This document shows, in pieces, positions 39,001-48,301 of a stretch of 64,000 nucleotides of DNA (positions are counted from its first letter, which is position 1; each line of letters opens with the position of its first letter). The notes under the pieces were generated by a model. The model made no database searches, was not told the origin of the DNA, and saw only the letters and a list, made by a program, of their open reading frames with translations. Origin of the DNA: Sphingobacteriales bacterium (GTDB lineage: Bacteria > Bacteroidota > Bacteroidia > Sphingobacteriales > Sphingobacteriaceae); contig JAQBOG010000035.1 of NCBI GenBank assembly GCA_028288165.1, forward strand, positions 62,001-126,000, read 5' to 3'. Made by a program: the position numbers and the translations under genes.

Positions 39001-39223
39001 AAAAATCATCCCATGTTCCATTTTCGGCTATTTTATTGGTAGCAGAGCTGAACTCGAAAAATTTGATCTGCTTAGCGATTTCTTGCAGGTACTTGTACAA
39101 ATCATCTTTGCTGCGCTGATCAACGGGTACTAGATCTGGATTGAGCCATTGGGGCATACGCTGTTGCTGCGTTTGTCCGTCCCGTTTCAGAATAACCTTA
39201 TAATCAATGGCTTTGGTACTCAT
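36050..39223 (-). CDS. Baseplate J-like protein (Afp11/Pvc11-like)
   Basis: 1057 aa; FYIRVSERLRHKERSIALWDYERLILQHFPSVHKVKCINH and NVLIVVVPDL...PMYEPVKVSVSLKLKRGYEF. Confidence 0.82.
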   Translation of the reverse strand: MSTKAIDYKVILKRDGQTQQQRMPQWLNPDLVPVDQRSKDDLYKYLQEIAKQIKFFEFSSATNKIAENGTWDDFFNLSIEELKEKAATASLPAHIALWNTFIEILEEPKALLNTLTKRHLDFYYQKVLGLDKKEPVPDQAHVIFELKKNTENTLLTTGTALLGGKDNAKKNVYYKLTHDIVVNKSQVAQLKSLFVNPANKSFLHHAHIANSADGLGAVLPAANPKWNGFGTVNLPLAQVGFCFASDVLLMKEGNRKVTVNLTVRNLDVASKNAVLTANLFKISITGEKGWIGPKLASANVSSADNQVFNVTITFNVSKDEPAVVAYNKTTHGSDFDTFHPILQLLVNNEKTDFGYFNLIDAELIDSTIEVEVTGIISLVLENDFGTINSKKPFTPFGSLSDKNSNFYVQHEETFSKRLKEFSLEVDWKNIPDTDLADYYINYNESGNGNTDFTAIAGFKDGYSWQEKYKSVQLFNASNAQSSTTWKFTNPAFPVKFPFFILPYIYTPIAINPGKSVQQAVTNSMSYLLPQFSTLQPKINLSKAKISLSTQLLYKPALYALLNVYKDIRKGQLQLRLNHSFLFKEYREKYAAEIMRYSREGGTLKLPTEPFAPEIQSISLSYTATTAKTSFSGTNLNDYADEEIEFFQYGAFGQMREHAYTRSKHKFVNNPLVKLVPEYVAEGNLFVGFSNLNAEDSVCILFQVAEGSANPEKPKVAGDWSILCDNYWKPLNNEDFIFDTTNEFLRSGVVKVVIPKEATTSNTLLPNGLLWLKISIPKDSDGVCQLLDVQSNAAIAIFDNQDNDPSHLQNALPAATITKLKNDNGAIKKVSQPYSSFGGRMKEIDQSFYIRVSERLRHKERSIALWDYERLILQHFPSVHKVKCINHATPTSFYAPGNVLIVVVPDLTNRNAVDPFKPKVDKNTLDEIYDFLTNHSTAWAQFQIINPMYEPVKVSVSLKLKRGYEFNYYEKIIDQKLQEFLSPWITNSSSDIHFGGKVTKSMIIKFLEDLEFVDYLTSFSLQKFSPGIKAFGNNVEVAEASNPAAILVSAMQHTIVND

Positions 39224-39639
39224 GCCGATTTATTATTTGCCTCGTTTAAGTAAAATGGATACACGAGATTAAACCGTGTATTGGTATTAATTACCTCATA
39301 ATCAACCGAGATATCAATTCTTCCTTCTGTAATAAAATCATCCAAAAGTTCAACCACTAAAAGCTTGATGCGAGGTTCGAACATCAGAATTCCGTTTTTT
39401 ACGGTGATTTTAATGGCTGTTTTGGTAGAGACATTCATCGTCTCAAAAACATAGTCCTCCAGGTTGCACCCGTATAAAGGCTGAAGAAACCGCTCGCCAA
39501 TGGTGGTAGACAATAGAATCTCCAAGCTCTTATTAATGTCCTCTTCATCAGCTGTCATTAAAACCTGGCTAGTTTGCTTAGAAAAAGTTGGCGGAAATCC
39601 CCAACCCTTGCCTAGAAATGAACGTTCAGAAATGTCCAT
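39220..39639 (-). CDS. GPW/gp25 family baseplate protein (Afp9/Pvc9-like)
   Basis: EDINKSLEILLSTTIGERFLQPLYGCNLEDYVFE...INTNTRFNLVYPFYL. Confidence 0.9.
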   Translation of the reverse strand: MDISERSFLGKGWGFPPTFSKQTSQVLMTADEEDINKSLEILLSTTIGERFLQPLYGCNLEDYVFETMNVSTKTAIKITVKNGILMFEPRIKLLVVELLDDFITEGRIDISVDYEVINTNTRFNLVYPFYLNEANNKSA

Positions 39640-39643
39640 GGAG

Positions 39644-39845
39644 TTTTAAGTTATAAGTTGTAAGTTTTAAGTCTGGAGCTTTTGAGTTGTAGGTTGTAAG
39701 TTTTAAGTTGTAAGACTGGGTCTTTTAAAGAGTTGTAGGTTGTAAGTTGTGGGTTGTAAGTTGTAAGGCTGGGTCTTTTAAGTTGTAGGTTGTGAGTTCT
39801 AAGTTGTAAGTCAGGGTCTTTTAAAGAGTTGTAGGTTGTAAAAAG
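39644..39845. repeat. Heptanucleotide-periodic intergenic tract
   Basis: Plus strand TTTTAAG TTATAAG TTGTAAG TTTTAAG ... GTTGTAG GTTGTAA GTTTTAA GTTGTAA; starts 4 nt upstream of the gp25 start codon. Confidence 0.85.
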
Positions 39846-40036
39846 AATCCCCCTTATCCTTCAATCCTAAAATCCTGATCAAAGACAAAAAAGAAAGTTG
39901 AAAGTTGTAAGTTGTAAGTAGGATACCAAACTCACTATTCACGCCCCACTACTTGATACTAACTACTTGCTCTTGATACCAGACTCGCTATTCACGCCAT
40001 ACTACCTGATACCTCATACCAGATACCTTCCTCCCC

Positions 40037-40288
40037 TCACTCAATCGTAACCACCCCATCATAAATTTTCGATCCTTCAAAAGTTGTTTTGACTTTAAAA
40101 TCTGTTGAATGTTCTTTTAAATGTTTAATAACACCTTCGGCTACCGCGATGCATAAAAGTTCAAATTGCTTGTTTGATGGGGGAGGATCTTTCCCTATAA
40201 TTTCTTTATAATGACTGTTGAAGGCAGTTTGAATGGCTTCAGCCATGCTGCCTGCAATATCAGTGTGTGTACCAGGTTTTAGTGGCAT
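40037..40288 (-). CDS. Small eCIS-locus protein, unknown function
   Basis: 83 aa; between spike and gp25 genes, 3 nt from the spike stop; not PAAR-like by eye. Confidence 0.65.
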   Translation of the reverse strand: MPLKPGTHTDIAGSMAEAIQTAFNSHYKEIIGKDPPPSNKQFELLCIAVAEGVIKHLKEHSTDFKVKTTFEGSKIYDGVVTIE

Positions 40289-40291
40289 AAA

Positions 40292-42175
40292 TTATCCGGT
40301 TTTTACTTTTTCTGATAATAAGCTCGGAGTAGGATCAGGCATTGGAGCGTCTGGAGGTGCCGGACTTACCGGCATACCCAATGCTGTTTGGGCGGAATGA
40401 GTGTGAGTAGCAAATGCTTTCACTATACTTTTAAGATAAGTCGTTAATTCATCTCCAAAAACTAACGGATGTGATGCACCATCAACCAGTTCTATTTTCG
40501 GTGCATCAACAACTACTTTTGAGTTTGCTTTTATCTTAATAATCCCACCGTCAACATCAATGTGTATTTCGTTACTTTTTGAATCTTTAATAGTAATAGC
40601 AGATGGTTCGGTGGTTATTTTATGACCGGTTTGATCTTCCAAGCTAAACCCCTTCTTGTCATCGCTAATGAAAAACTTATTTTCCCCTGGTGTTTCAATC
40701 AAAATTTCTTTGATTTCATCGTCAAACGTGAGTTTCAGTTTCTCTCTGGAAGTATATCCTTTTTTAAAATTATCATCGGTATGTTCTATCGGTGGAACTT
40801 TATTCGAGCTGTGCAGCATCCCTAAAATGATTGGATATCTTGGGTCATCGTATAAAAATCCAAGAACCACTTCATCATCTACTTCGGGCCTGAAAAACAT
40901 TCCCCGTTCATTTCCTGCATCCGCGAGTGCGATACGTGCCCAAACCCCATCATCATCAGCATTAACAAAAGGCATTTTCACTCGTACTCGCTTCTCCCCA
41001 TCCGGATCAACAATATCGGTTACAATCCCGGTGTGCAAGCCAACAACTCCCGGCAGTAAACCACCGGCTTTGGGTGCCGTAACCTGATTCTCTTCAATAA
41101 ACCAATCGGGTGTATGGCCAAATTGTACTTGTGTTTTCCATCCCTCACTTAAGGTATAGTCTTGGCGTACTCCGCTTAAAAATGCTAATCCATTAAAACG
41201 AGCTCCTAAACCGGTTAAGTCTATTACATCCCCTGGATTCAATGTGGCAATTCCCTGAAGTTTTACCCGTCCTCTAATTTTTGATAACCTGGATTTTAGC
41301 AAATAAGCATCTGCCCAACCTTGCCTTTCATCCGGCGAAATAGCACCTGCATGGTTTAAAATGAAATCATCCGGGCTTGCCACATCTGCAAGAGTGGTGG
41401 CCTCTAATGTGCCTTGTTCTTGTATACCACCCGGCGTTGCAGCATCACTTTCTGCAACTTCTTGATTTGCCATATCCCACGACTTACTTTTTACTGATTT
41501 ATATTGATTCCGGCTATCCATTTCAGCGTCCAATTCAAGAATAGTTGATCCGTGCGTAAGTGAAAGGGCTGCTGGAGTGGCAACGGTTGGCTTTTTTGTT
41601 ATTATTTTTTCGTCTTTAGTGATAATCACATGACCATTAGCTTCGGCCCGACTTAAAATAAAATCCCAATCGGTTGTATTGTATTGAACCATTTCCTTAT
41701 GGGATAATGTTGTTGATTCGATTACAGCGTTTGCTCCGGAAAAACCGTTACCGTCAAGCACTTCAGATATGATGTCAGAATCAGTTTTTTCGTGGAAATA
41801 AGCACTTTTACGACCAATAGTGGCTTTTATAATTTTGTGCCTGCATTCTACAATAAGCTGTGGTGCTACTGAGCCTCTAACCTTAATGGATTGTTTTACA
41901 ATAATTCCTTTAAAAATATTAACGGTTGTATTTGAATCTCCAGCTTCAATTTCAATGGTGTTTCCAGGTGTAAATAAATTGCCGTCGGTTAATGGAAATC
42001 CACTGCCATCAGCCTCCCCATCCTGAATTACTAACGTTGCAGATGATATTTTGTTAACCACCTTCACTACGCTCACGGAAATTTGGGGCACCGAATGGGG
42101 AACGTACTGATCGTTAATTTTTAATTTAAACTGTGCTACCGCCTCAACAACGGGAATACTTCTCTCTTCAGGCAT
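40292..42175 (-). CDS. vgrG: VgrG-like spike protein (Afp8/Pvc8-like)
   Basis: GIVTDIVDPDGEKRVRVKMPFVNADDDGVWARIALADAGNERGMFFRPEVDDEVVLGFLYDDPRYPIILGMLHSS. Confidence 0.93.
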   Translation of the reverse strand: MPEERSIPVVEAVAQFKLKINDQYVPHSVPQISVSVVKVVNKISSATLVIQDGEADGSGFPLTDGNLFTPGNTIEIEAGDSNTTVNIFKGIIVKQSIKVRGSVAPQLIVECRHKIIKATIGRKSAYFHEKTDSDIISEVLDGNGFSGANAVIESTTLSHKEMVQYNTTDWDFILSRAEANGHVIITKDEKIITKKPTVATPAALSLTHGSTILELDAEMDSRNQYKSVKSKSWDMANQEVAESDAATPGGIQEQGTLEATTLADVASPDDFILNHAGAISPDERQGWADAYLLKSRLSKIRGRVKLQGIATLNPGDVIDLTGLGARFNGLAFLSGVRQDYTLSEGWKTQVQFGHTPDWFIEENQVTAPKAGGLLPGVVGLHTGIVTDIVDPDGEKRVRVKMPFVNADDDGVWARIALADAGNERGMFFRPEVDDEVVLGFLYDDPRYPIILGMLHSSNKVPPIEHTDDNFKKGYTSREKLKLTFDDEIKEILIETPGENKFFISDDKKGFSLEDQTGHKITTEPSAITIKDSKSNEIHIDVDGGIIKIKANSKVVVDAPKIELVDGASHPLVFGDELTTYLKSIVKAFATHTHSAQTALGMPVSPAPPDAPMPDPTPSLLSEKVKTG

Positions 42176-42902
42176 TGCTGATGCGTTTTAAATTTTTATC
42201 AAACGGAGGAAAAACTAGTTTCAAGCCGGGTGGCAAATCTCTAAAATTGGCGAGATTGTTTGCTTTTGCAACTTCCAGGTAGTATTTAAAATTGCCGTAA
42301 ATTTCATAAACCATCGCTGGTAAATTATCTCCCTCTTTAACCACCCTAATATGTGTTAAATCGGCAGAGTGATCATCCCGATCTTTTTGAACTTCAGCAT
42401 CGGGGCGTTTTTCGGTGAATACGGCGTTTATGATTGCACGAAGTGGCGTACCATCTGGTTTAAATAATTTATAATTTATTGTGGCGCTTTTAAGCACACA
42501 ATCAAAAGCAAATTGATTAGCTCTGTACCAGATTAAACCGGGCCAATTTATGCGCAGAAATCGAGTTCTGTGACCCTTGCCATCATAGCCCGTGGCTTCG
42601 TAAAATTCCTTGATTTTTTCTTTTACATCGAGTTTAACTCCGTTCGCATTCGTTCCATCCAGATAAAACTTCAAGGTTACTTCAAATGGAGAAGTCCCCA
42701 GAAAAGGGCCCGCATTACCTGCCGCTCCGGGTGTCGGATTTCGCTCAGTTATTACGGTGTAATTAAGCGCAATTTCATCTGGGTTGATAAAAGCAGAGAA
42801 GGTTTTAGTCGGTTTGCCAGGCCTTTCAATGGTTGTCCAAGATTCAATTTTTAGCTTGGCTTCCGCTTTAAAAGGCATCAAATTACTTAGGATATCCAGC
42901 AT
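42168..42902 (-). CDS. LysM-domain baseplate hub protein (Afp7/Pvc7-like)
   Basis: C-terminal LysM: IRVVKEGDNLPAMVYEIYGNFKYYLEVAKANNLANFRDLPPGLKLVFPP. Confidence 0.9.
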   Translation of the reverse strand: MLDILSNLMPFKAEAKLKIESWTTIERPGKPTKTFSAFINPDEIALNYTVITERNPTPGAAGNAGPFLGTSPFEVTLKFYLDGTNANGVKLDVKEKIKEFYEATGYDGKGHRTRFLRINWPGLIWYRANQFAFDCVLKSATINYKLFKPDGTPLRAIINAVFTEKRPDAEVQKDRDDHSADLTHIRVVKEGDNLPAMVYEIYGNFKYYLEVAKANNLANFRDLPPGLKLVFPPFDKNLKRISNA

Positions 42903-43057
42903 CAGCGTTCGTTTTTGTTGTTAATAATTGCCATTATTTGTTCAACGCATTCTTTGATTATCTCGTCTCTCATAGATGAATTGCCAGCATCACTATTTGA
43001 TGATTCGGAGTCAGTGACTCTTACAGAAACATCTACTTCGGTAATAATGATTGACAT
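42902..43057 (-). CDS. DUF5908-like small protein (51 aa)
   Basis: Minus strand MSIIITEVDVSVRVTDSESSNSDAGNSSMRDEIIKECVEQIMAIINNKNER*; stop overlaps next ATG (TGATG); missing from ORF track. Confidence 0.75.
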   Translation of the reverse strand: MSIIITEVDVSVRVTDSESSNSDAGNSSMRDEIIKECVEQIMAIINNKNER

Positions 43058-43130
43058 AATTTTAAATACTGGGTTTTATTTAAAAATGAAATGATTGTAA
43101 TCTAAAAATGAATGTTTTGAGACCTAGAAC

Positions 43131-43215
43131 GGGTTTGCGTTAGGGATTGAAGAGGAAATCCTTTTTGCATCTTCGCAAAAAGATTGGAACAAAAAGCCCG
43201 CTCGAACGCCCTAAA
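43131..43215. repeat. REP-like repeat, copy 5
   Basis: GGGTTTGCGTTAGGGATTGAAGAGGAAATCC...AAAAAGCCCGCTCGAACGCCC. Confidence 0.85.
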
Positions 43216-43546
43216 ACTCAGGGCAAACGCATCAAATGAATAATCATTGGAAACCACCCCCGACAGTCCTAAAAACAGGAGGGGAGGTATAGCGTGTTTA
43301 GCATTTCATCTAATTAAACCGTTAATTTTGATACTTCCAAAAGGGACTCTAAATGCTAGCTTGCAACACTTCGAGCTTACGGTATATATTTGGTTATTTG
43401 CACAATATCTAACCGGCTATACCTGCTCCCTTGTTTTTAGGGGAGCTGTCCGGAGGACTGAGGGGTCTTATACAATATTATTATACAAATAGTGTAAGAT
43501 TATATGATGCGTTCCCCCTGCCCAAAAACTAATATTAATATTCAGG

Positions 43547-44092
43547 TTATAAACTTACAGATCCAGAAATGGCACCTCCCACAGCTCCGGCAACGGCTCC
43601 AACCGCTCCAGCAAATAAATCATCCAAGCCCATTGGTTTGTAGTATTGATAGGTGAGTTCAAGCGTTTCTACAACCAGTGTATTTTGTTCTGCGTTAAAT
43701 TCAGAGATGTCAATTTTAGTAGGATAAGCGTTGAAAACATGCCATACATTTAAAGGAATATGGTTGCCATTGAGCAGGCTGATTAAAATGTTTTTAGGCT
43801 CAAATTCGAAATTCTGAATGCTGTTTCGAGCCCAGTGGCTAACAAATGATCCTAAAAATAAGCCCCGTTTCATCACCAATTTATTGAATTGTGGTACTCC
43901 AGGGAACTGATGCTTAAAGCGGTTTTCACCCCCTTCAGCTATTGTTTCTGTTGGTATAGTAACACTTAAGCCACTCACACTTTGAAAACGGATATCTTGT
44001 GGAGTTTGGGGAAACATCTCAAATACCACCAGAAAATGAAATCCCGGTGGGGGATAGATCAACCCATCGATTATACCACTAATCAGGCTCAT
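43547..44092 (-). CDS. Phage-tail-tube-like protein (Afp5/Pvc5-like)
   Basis: FLVVFEMFPQTPQDIRFQSVSGLSVTIPTETIAEGGENRFKHQFPGVPQFNKLVMKRGLF. Confidence 0.88.
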   Translation of the reverse strand: MSLISGIIDGLIYPPPGFHFLVVFEMFPQTPQDIRFQSVSGLSVTIPTETIAEGGENRFKHQFPGVPQFNKLVMKRGLFLGSFVSHWARNSIQNFEFEPKNILISLLNGNHIPLNVWHVFNAYPTKIDISEFNAEQNTLVVETLELTYQYYKPMGLDDLFAGAVGAVAGAVGGAISGSVSL

Positions 44093-44103
44093 ATCTGTTC
44101 AGA

Positions 44104-44535
44104 TTAACCGTTTTGTATTACCAAACCTTCGTGTGCAATATCGAGCTGTTCAATGGCTACTTCACTTCCGTCGGCTTTCAAATCAGTACTTTGAACCTTT
44201 ACCGGGAAGGCATTTTTGATCTTCCAAACAACGGTTGGTTCATGATTTTCATCTAATAAAGAAATGGTGATATCTCGCCGTTCAACCGTATTTAATGCAA
44301 TGGTGTTTAGCCAGGCATGAAACTCGTTGTTTCCTTTAAACACACCTCTTTTCAAAGTGATGTTGCTGAATTCACGCATGCCGGGCATTTTAATTTTACT
44401 AAATTCTAGTGAAGCACCGTCACGGTACTCAATTAATTTGTTTTCAATATTTAAACCGCTGACTTCAGAGAAGCCAATGGTAGACCCGCCCCACTCAACT
44501 CGGAAGTGAAACTTGGGTAATGGATAAGTTGCCAT
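44104..44535 (-). CDS. Inner tube protein (Afp1/Pvc1-like)
   Basis: FHFRVEWGGSTIGFSEVSGLNIENKLIEYRDGASLEFSKIKMPGMREFSNITLKRGVFKGNNEFHAW. Confidence 0.92.
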   Translation of the reverse strand: MATYPLPKFHFRVEWGGSTIGFSEVSGLNIENKLIEYRDGASLEFSKIKMPGMREFSNITLKRGVFKGNNEFHAWLNTIALNTVERRDITISLLDENHEPTVVWKIKNAFPVKVQSTDLKADGSEVAIEQLDIAHEGLVIQNG

Positions 44536-44560
44536 GATTTTTTGTTTTAGGGTTTAGGTT

Positions 44561-46117
44561 TTATGATTCCTGAAGTTTATGAGAGAATTTCAAAATGATA
44601 AATTCTGCCGGGCGCACTACAGCCATACCTATTTCAATGTTCATGCGACCTTCCAAAATGTCGAGCGCTGTCATGGTTTGTCCTAAGCCTACCCGTACAA
44701 AAAATGCATGTTCTGGTTTTGCTCCGGCCAATGCACCTGCACGCCATTGTTTAACTAAAAAGTTTTCGATCATCGCCCGAACACGAACCCAGGTATTGGC
44801 ATCATTCGGTTCAAAAACTACCCATTCTGTACCTTTTTTAATGGACTCTTCGGCAAAAATAAAGAACCGTCTAACAGGCACATAACGCCATTCATTGTCA
44901 TTTCCGGCCAATGTTCTTGCTCCCCAAATCATCACACCCTTGCCTGTAAAATAGCGGATTGCATTGATAGATTTCCCCGAAGTAGGATCCACATTTAATG
45001 ACATTTGCGCTTCGTGGGAAATTTTGAAATTTGCCGCATTTACATAAGCTAGGGTCACATTTGCCGGTGCTTTCCAAACTCCTCTTGAACTATCCACAGC
45101 GGCGTAAATACCTGCTACAGCAGATGATGGAGGCATGGTTATCGTAAGTTTTTGAAGTTGTAATTTAATCAGATTATACAATTCTGTATTACCTGTTACT
45201 ACCGGTGATGCAGGTGGAGATGTTGGTACGGTTGGCGCAGGTTTTTGTAAATTAAGGCCGTTCCTGATAGCATCTTTCAAGCCGTTTTGTGGAGCAAGTA
45301 TGGATGCTAAGCTTAGGTTGTCTGGACTTCCGGCGGTTTCAACTGTTTCCGTAGCTCCATTTGCAATGTATATTACATTGATATCTGCATCATCAAACCG
45401 ATAATTCAGCGTAGTTTCTATGTAAGGGAAATAGGCGGCACCGTATTTCATTAAATCAAGGTTGCTTCCCAATGTGGCAGTATTCCGAAAATCATCTGCC
45501 GAACTATTAATATCGTTCGGTGTGCCAGTAACCTGCTTTACATCAATAATGGTGAACCGATCTTGTAAAGTAAAACATTGGGCAAGTGCTTGATTCACTA
45601 ATGCATAATAATTGGATGAATCCAATGCAGTGCCGTCGGGGAAAACAAGTAAGGTAGGTTCATCAACTTTTGCTATTTCTGTTAATCCGGTTAACAGAAC
45701 ATCTTTCGAAACATTGGTATCAGAAGGTGTTCCGACAGGATAAGGGCCAACTGAAACTTTATAGCAAGGGCCACCACCATTTGCGAAATACATTTGCAGG
45801 CCGTAATACAATTTAAAACGCGAGCTTGTTGCCGGAGCTTTTGTTACGTTAATAGTGCGAACTACAGATCCCGTATCGCTTGCATCTGTAATGGTAACGG
45901 TAAGGGATGATTCTTTTTGCGCTTGGCCAAACAGCACTTCATATTCTAAAAGTGAAGTAATGCGCTGGGGCTTTAACGTAAGATCTTTACCGTTAAAAAT
46001 CGCTTTCTCAGTATAGCCGATAAAAGCCGGGATAGCGGTCTCCACTTCTGCTACCGAAGGAGGAAACGTAGGGATCTCCTTTATGTAGACCCCCGGTGTT
46101 TTAAATACATCTGCCAT
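44561..46117 (-). CDS. Contractile sheath protein
   Basis: FKTPGVYIKEIPTFPPSVAEVETAIPAFIGYTEKA ... GKGVMIWGARTLAGNDNEWRYVPVRRFFIFAEESIKKGTEWVVFEPND. Confidence 0.95.
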   Translation of the reverse strand: MADVFKTPGVYIKEIPTFPPSVAEVETAIPAFIGYTEKAIFNGKDLTLKPQRITSLLEYEVLFGQAQKESSLTVTITDASDTGSVVRTINVTKAPATSSRFKLYYGLQMYFANGGGPCYKVSVGPYPVGTPSDTNVSKDVLLTGLTEIAKVDEPTLLVFPDGTALDSSNYYALVNQALAQCFTLQDRFTIIDVKQVTGTPNDINSSADDFRNTATLGSNLDLMKYGAAYFPYIETTLNYRFDDADINVIYIANGATETVETAGSPDNLSLASILAPQNGLKDAIRNGLNLQKPAPTVPTSPPASPVVTGNTELYNLIKLQLQKLTITMPPSSAVAGIYAAVDSSRGVWKAPANVTLAYVNAANFKISHEAQMSLNVDPTSGKSINAIRYFTGKGVMIWGARTLAGNDNEWRYVPVRRFFIFAEESIKKGTEWVVFEPNDANTWVRVRAMIENFLVKQWRAGALAGAKPEHAFFVRVGLGQTMTALDILEGRMNIEIGMAVVRPAEFIILKFSHKLQES

Positions 46118-46132
46118 GGTGGTTGTTTTTGT

Positions 46133-47185
46133 TTAAATCGTTATTAATATATCTGAGAAAGTATCAGAACCTTCTGTTTTTATGAGATTTAGAGGTGGGT
46201 TTGGTAAATTGGCGATAATCACTTTATTCGTGTTGTCGGTTAGTTTTATGCCTGCTACCGGCTCTTCCAGCAAGGGAAGTGCATTGTTCGAAGTGGCAAT
46301 AAATGTTCCCGCAGGAGTGCCGCCCAACAGCGTGAAATTGATTGATGTGCCGTTTGTTTTTGCTACCGTTACCGATGAAATTGCCGGGTTAAACTTCCGG
46401 GTAATGATATAACGCCATTTAGTTTGGCGGTTAGTAAACGCAATTCGATACGTTTTGCTGGTAACTGAATTATCACCGTTTTGAAATTGATAATCTGGCG
46501 GAAGGGTGGCTTTATAAAATATCTCAACTACACCAAATAAGTCAGATAACTCACCCGCATTGATCGAATAAAAGGAGACCTTCTCTGTTCCATCCACTAA
46601 AAATTTCGCCCTTCCACTTTCATGTTTTTGTAGATTAAAGTTGTGATTGAACACATTATTCGAATTATTTAATATCTGCTCTGCACTTTCACCACTATCT
46701 GTAAAAGTCAATTTTCCTGTTTGAGTGGCAGCAGTGCTGCTTTCTACCGAAGAGAAACTGCCGCTAACAAATGGAAGGAAATCATTGTCGGTAACTATTT
46801 TACTGGTAGTGTTAGCAACCAGCAGCGGAGTAGAATCTGCAGCCAGATTGTTTACCAAGTTGTTGAAATAATAACGACTCCCTGCCGGTTTAATTAGGTT
46901 TATATTGGTGATGTTTTCAAAAAGATGGTTTTTTAATTTCACCAGAAAAGTAAACTTAACACCTTCCGGTAACGGGTTTTGCATCATGTTGATACCACCC
47001 ACATTATTCACTTTTGCATATAATTTGCCTCCAAAAGAAGAAGGTAAATAGTGTAACCCAAGTGATTTTATTAGCATCCCACAACTTTCTGACGGGATCA
47101 ACTCTAAGTCTGGGCATTTGCCCGATGTGTAAAAAGTATGAGCAAACTCCAGCGAGAAAAGTGCTTTGTATTTTATTTTGATCAT
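46133..47185 (-). CDS. eCIS-locus protein of unknown function
   Basis: 350 aa, immediately upstream of sheath in the same orientation. Confidence 0.65.
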   Translation of the reverse strand: MIKIKYKALFSLEFAHTFYTSGKCPDLELIPSESCGMLIKSLGLHYLPSSFGGKLYAKVNNVGGINMMQNPLPEGVKFTFLVKLKNHLFENITNINLIKPAGSRYYFNNLVNNLAADSTPLLVANTTSKIVTDNDFLPFVSGSFSSVESSTAATQTGKLTFTDSGESAEQILNNSNNVFNHNFNLQKHESGRAKFLVDGTEKVSFYSINAGELSDLFGVVEIFYKATLPPDYQFQNGDNSVTSKTYRIAFTNRQTKWRYIITRKFNPAISSVTVAKTNGTSINFTLLGGTPAGTFIATSNNALPLLEEPVAGIKLTDNTNKVIIANLPNPPLNLIKTEGSDTFSDILITI

Positions 47186-47225
47186 AATACTGCAGTTCTT
47201 ACCCGTGTTCGGGTATTAATATCTG

Positions 47226-47300
47226 TTTTTGGGCGTTCGAGCGAGCTTTTCGTTCCAATCTTTTTGCTTTTGTCGCCCTTCGACTTCGCTCAGGATGACA
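47226..47300. repeat. Composite REP-like repeat, copy 6 (partial)
   Basis: TTTTGGGCGTTCGAGCGAGCTTTTCGTTCCAATCTTTTTG...CCTTCGACTTCGCTCAGGATGACA. Confidence 0.8.
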
Positions 47301-47335
47301 TTTGGAATAGTTAACGTTGCTATTCAGGAGCGCTC

Positions 47336-47520
47336 GGTTGGCCTCATCAAATTAGCGTTAAGAAATATGGTGCGATGGCTGTTGCAGAAACTTAAAAAAA
47401 TCACAGAACTCAGCAATCCGGAGAAGCAATACACGAATTTTAAAGTTTACGCAAATAATGATTGCGGCTTGGATTGCGCTCAGCCATCGCAGCATATTTT
47501 AGCTAATTTTATGAAGCCTT
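47336..47520. mobile_element. MITE-like element with about 40-bp imperfect terminal inverted repeats
   Basis: Left arm GGCCTCATCAAATTAGCGTTAAGAAATATGGTGCGATGGCTG (47340-47381) pairs with right arm CAGCCATCGCAGCATATTTTAGCTAATTTTATGAAGCC (47481-47518). Confidence 0.6.
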
Positions 47521-47665
47521 GACCTTTTGCTTCTTTTCTGTCAAGAGAAAAGAAGTAGGCCTTCCGGCGGCTATGAGCCGGACACATGCTATACAAACAT
47601 GCTATACCAGCATGCTATATTTTTACCTATTTCGAAATGCTAGGATAAGGCTAAAAAGCACCCCC

Positions 47666-48277
47666 TCATTCATCCGAAATAGTAACTTCTGTAATTGGCG
47701 GAGCTTCCATTTTTGGTTCAAGATCAATAAAGCTCATTGTTTTGATTTTATAGATCACGTTAGGCATATATTTAGCACCTAATGCGGCCCAAAGGTTGTT
47801 TTGTTGCTCAAATGTGGCGGAGTGGAGCGTTACTAGTAATCTTCCTACTTTTTGCCAGGGCTTATCGTTCGCTACTTTCGCATTTAGTTGTGGATATTGA
47901 TCATTTGTAAAAACCTGGTTTCCCTGAAAAAACGAAATAACGTAAGATAACAATCGCAATGCAGTGGCGTAATTATTAGCGAACACCGAAAAAAGTATGA
48001 AAGCATTGATGTTTACAGGCGGATTAATAACCTCAATTCGATCTTCAACTCTCCGATAATTGTATTGAGAATCCGCTATCCGATCTTCTTCTAAATTAAT
48101 CAGTGTTAAGATTATTTTAGAAACATCACTTCCTTCAGTCGAAACCGCAAAAGTGTTATCGGGGTTCATCAGCGAAGAAATCACTACAATCTCTTCATTG
48201 CCAAAATTGGTAGGATCTTTTCGCCTCAAATACGCGTTCAATTCCTCCGACAAAAATTCAAATGCAGTACGTAACAT
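47666..48277 (-). CDS. DUF4255 family protein (Afp16/Pvc16-like cap/terminator)
   Basis: MLRTAFEFLSEELNAYLRRKD...VSKIILTLINLEEDRIADSQYNYRR...ALRLLSYVISFFQGNQVFTNDQYPQL. Confidence 0.88.
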   Translation of the reverse strand: MLRTAFEFLSEELNAYLRRKDPTNFGNEEIVVISSLMNPDNTFAVSTEGSDVSKIILTLINLEEDRIADSQYNYRRVEDRIEVINPPVNINAFILFSVFANNYATALRLLSYVISFFQGNQVFTNDQYPQLNAKVANDKPWQKVGRLLVTLHSATFEQQNNLWAALGAKYMPNVIYKIKTMSFIDLEPKMEAPPITEVTISDE

Positions 48278-48301
48278 GATCTAAGTTTTGAGTTTGGTAT
48301 T

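Noticed and set aside
39644-40030. Possible CRISPR array
   Set aside because: Units are 7 nt with drifting sequence and no spacer-sized unique intervals; no Cas genes in the window
40037-40288. PAAR tip protein
   Set aside because: Position fits, but the 83-aa sequence lacks the Gly/Pro-Ala-Ala-Arg pattern; left as unknown
47229-47782. Plus-strand ORFs of 97 and 87 aa between the 350-aa and DUF4255 genes
   Set aside because: They span REP-like and MITE-like repeats and overlap the DUF4255 gene; not credible proteins
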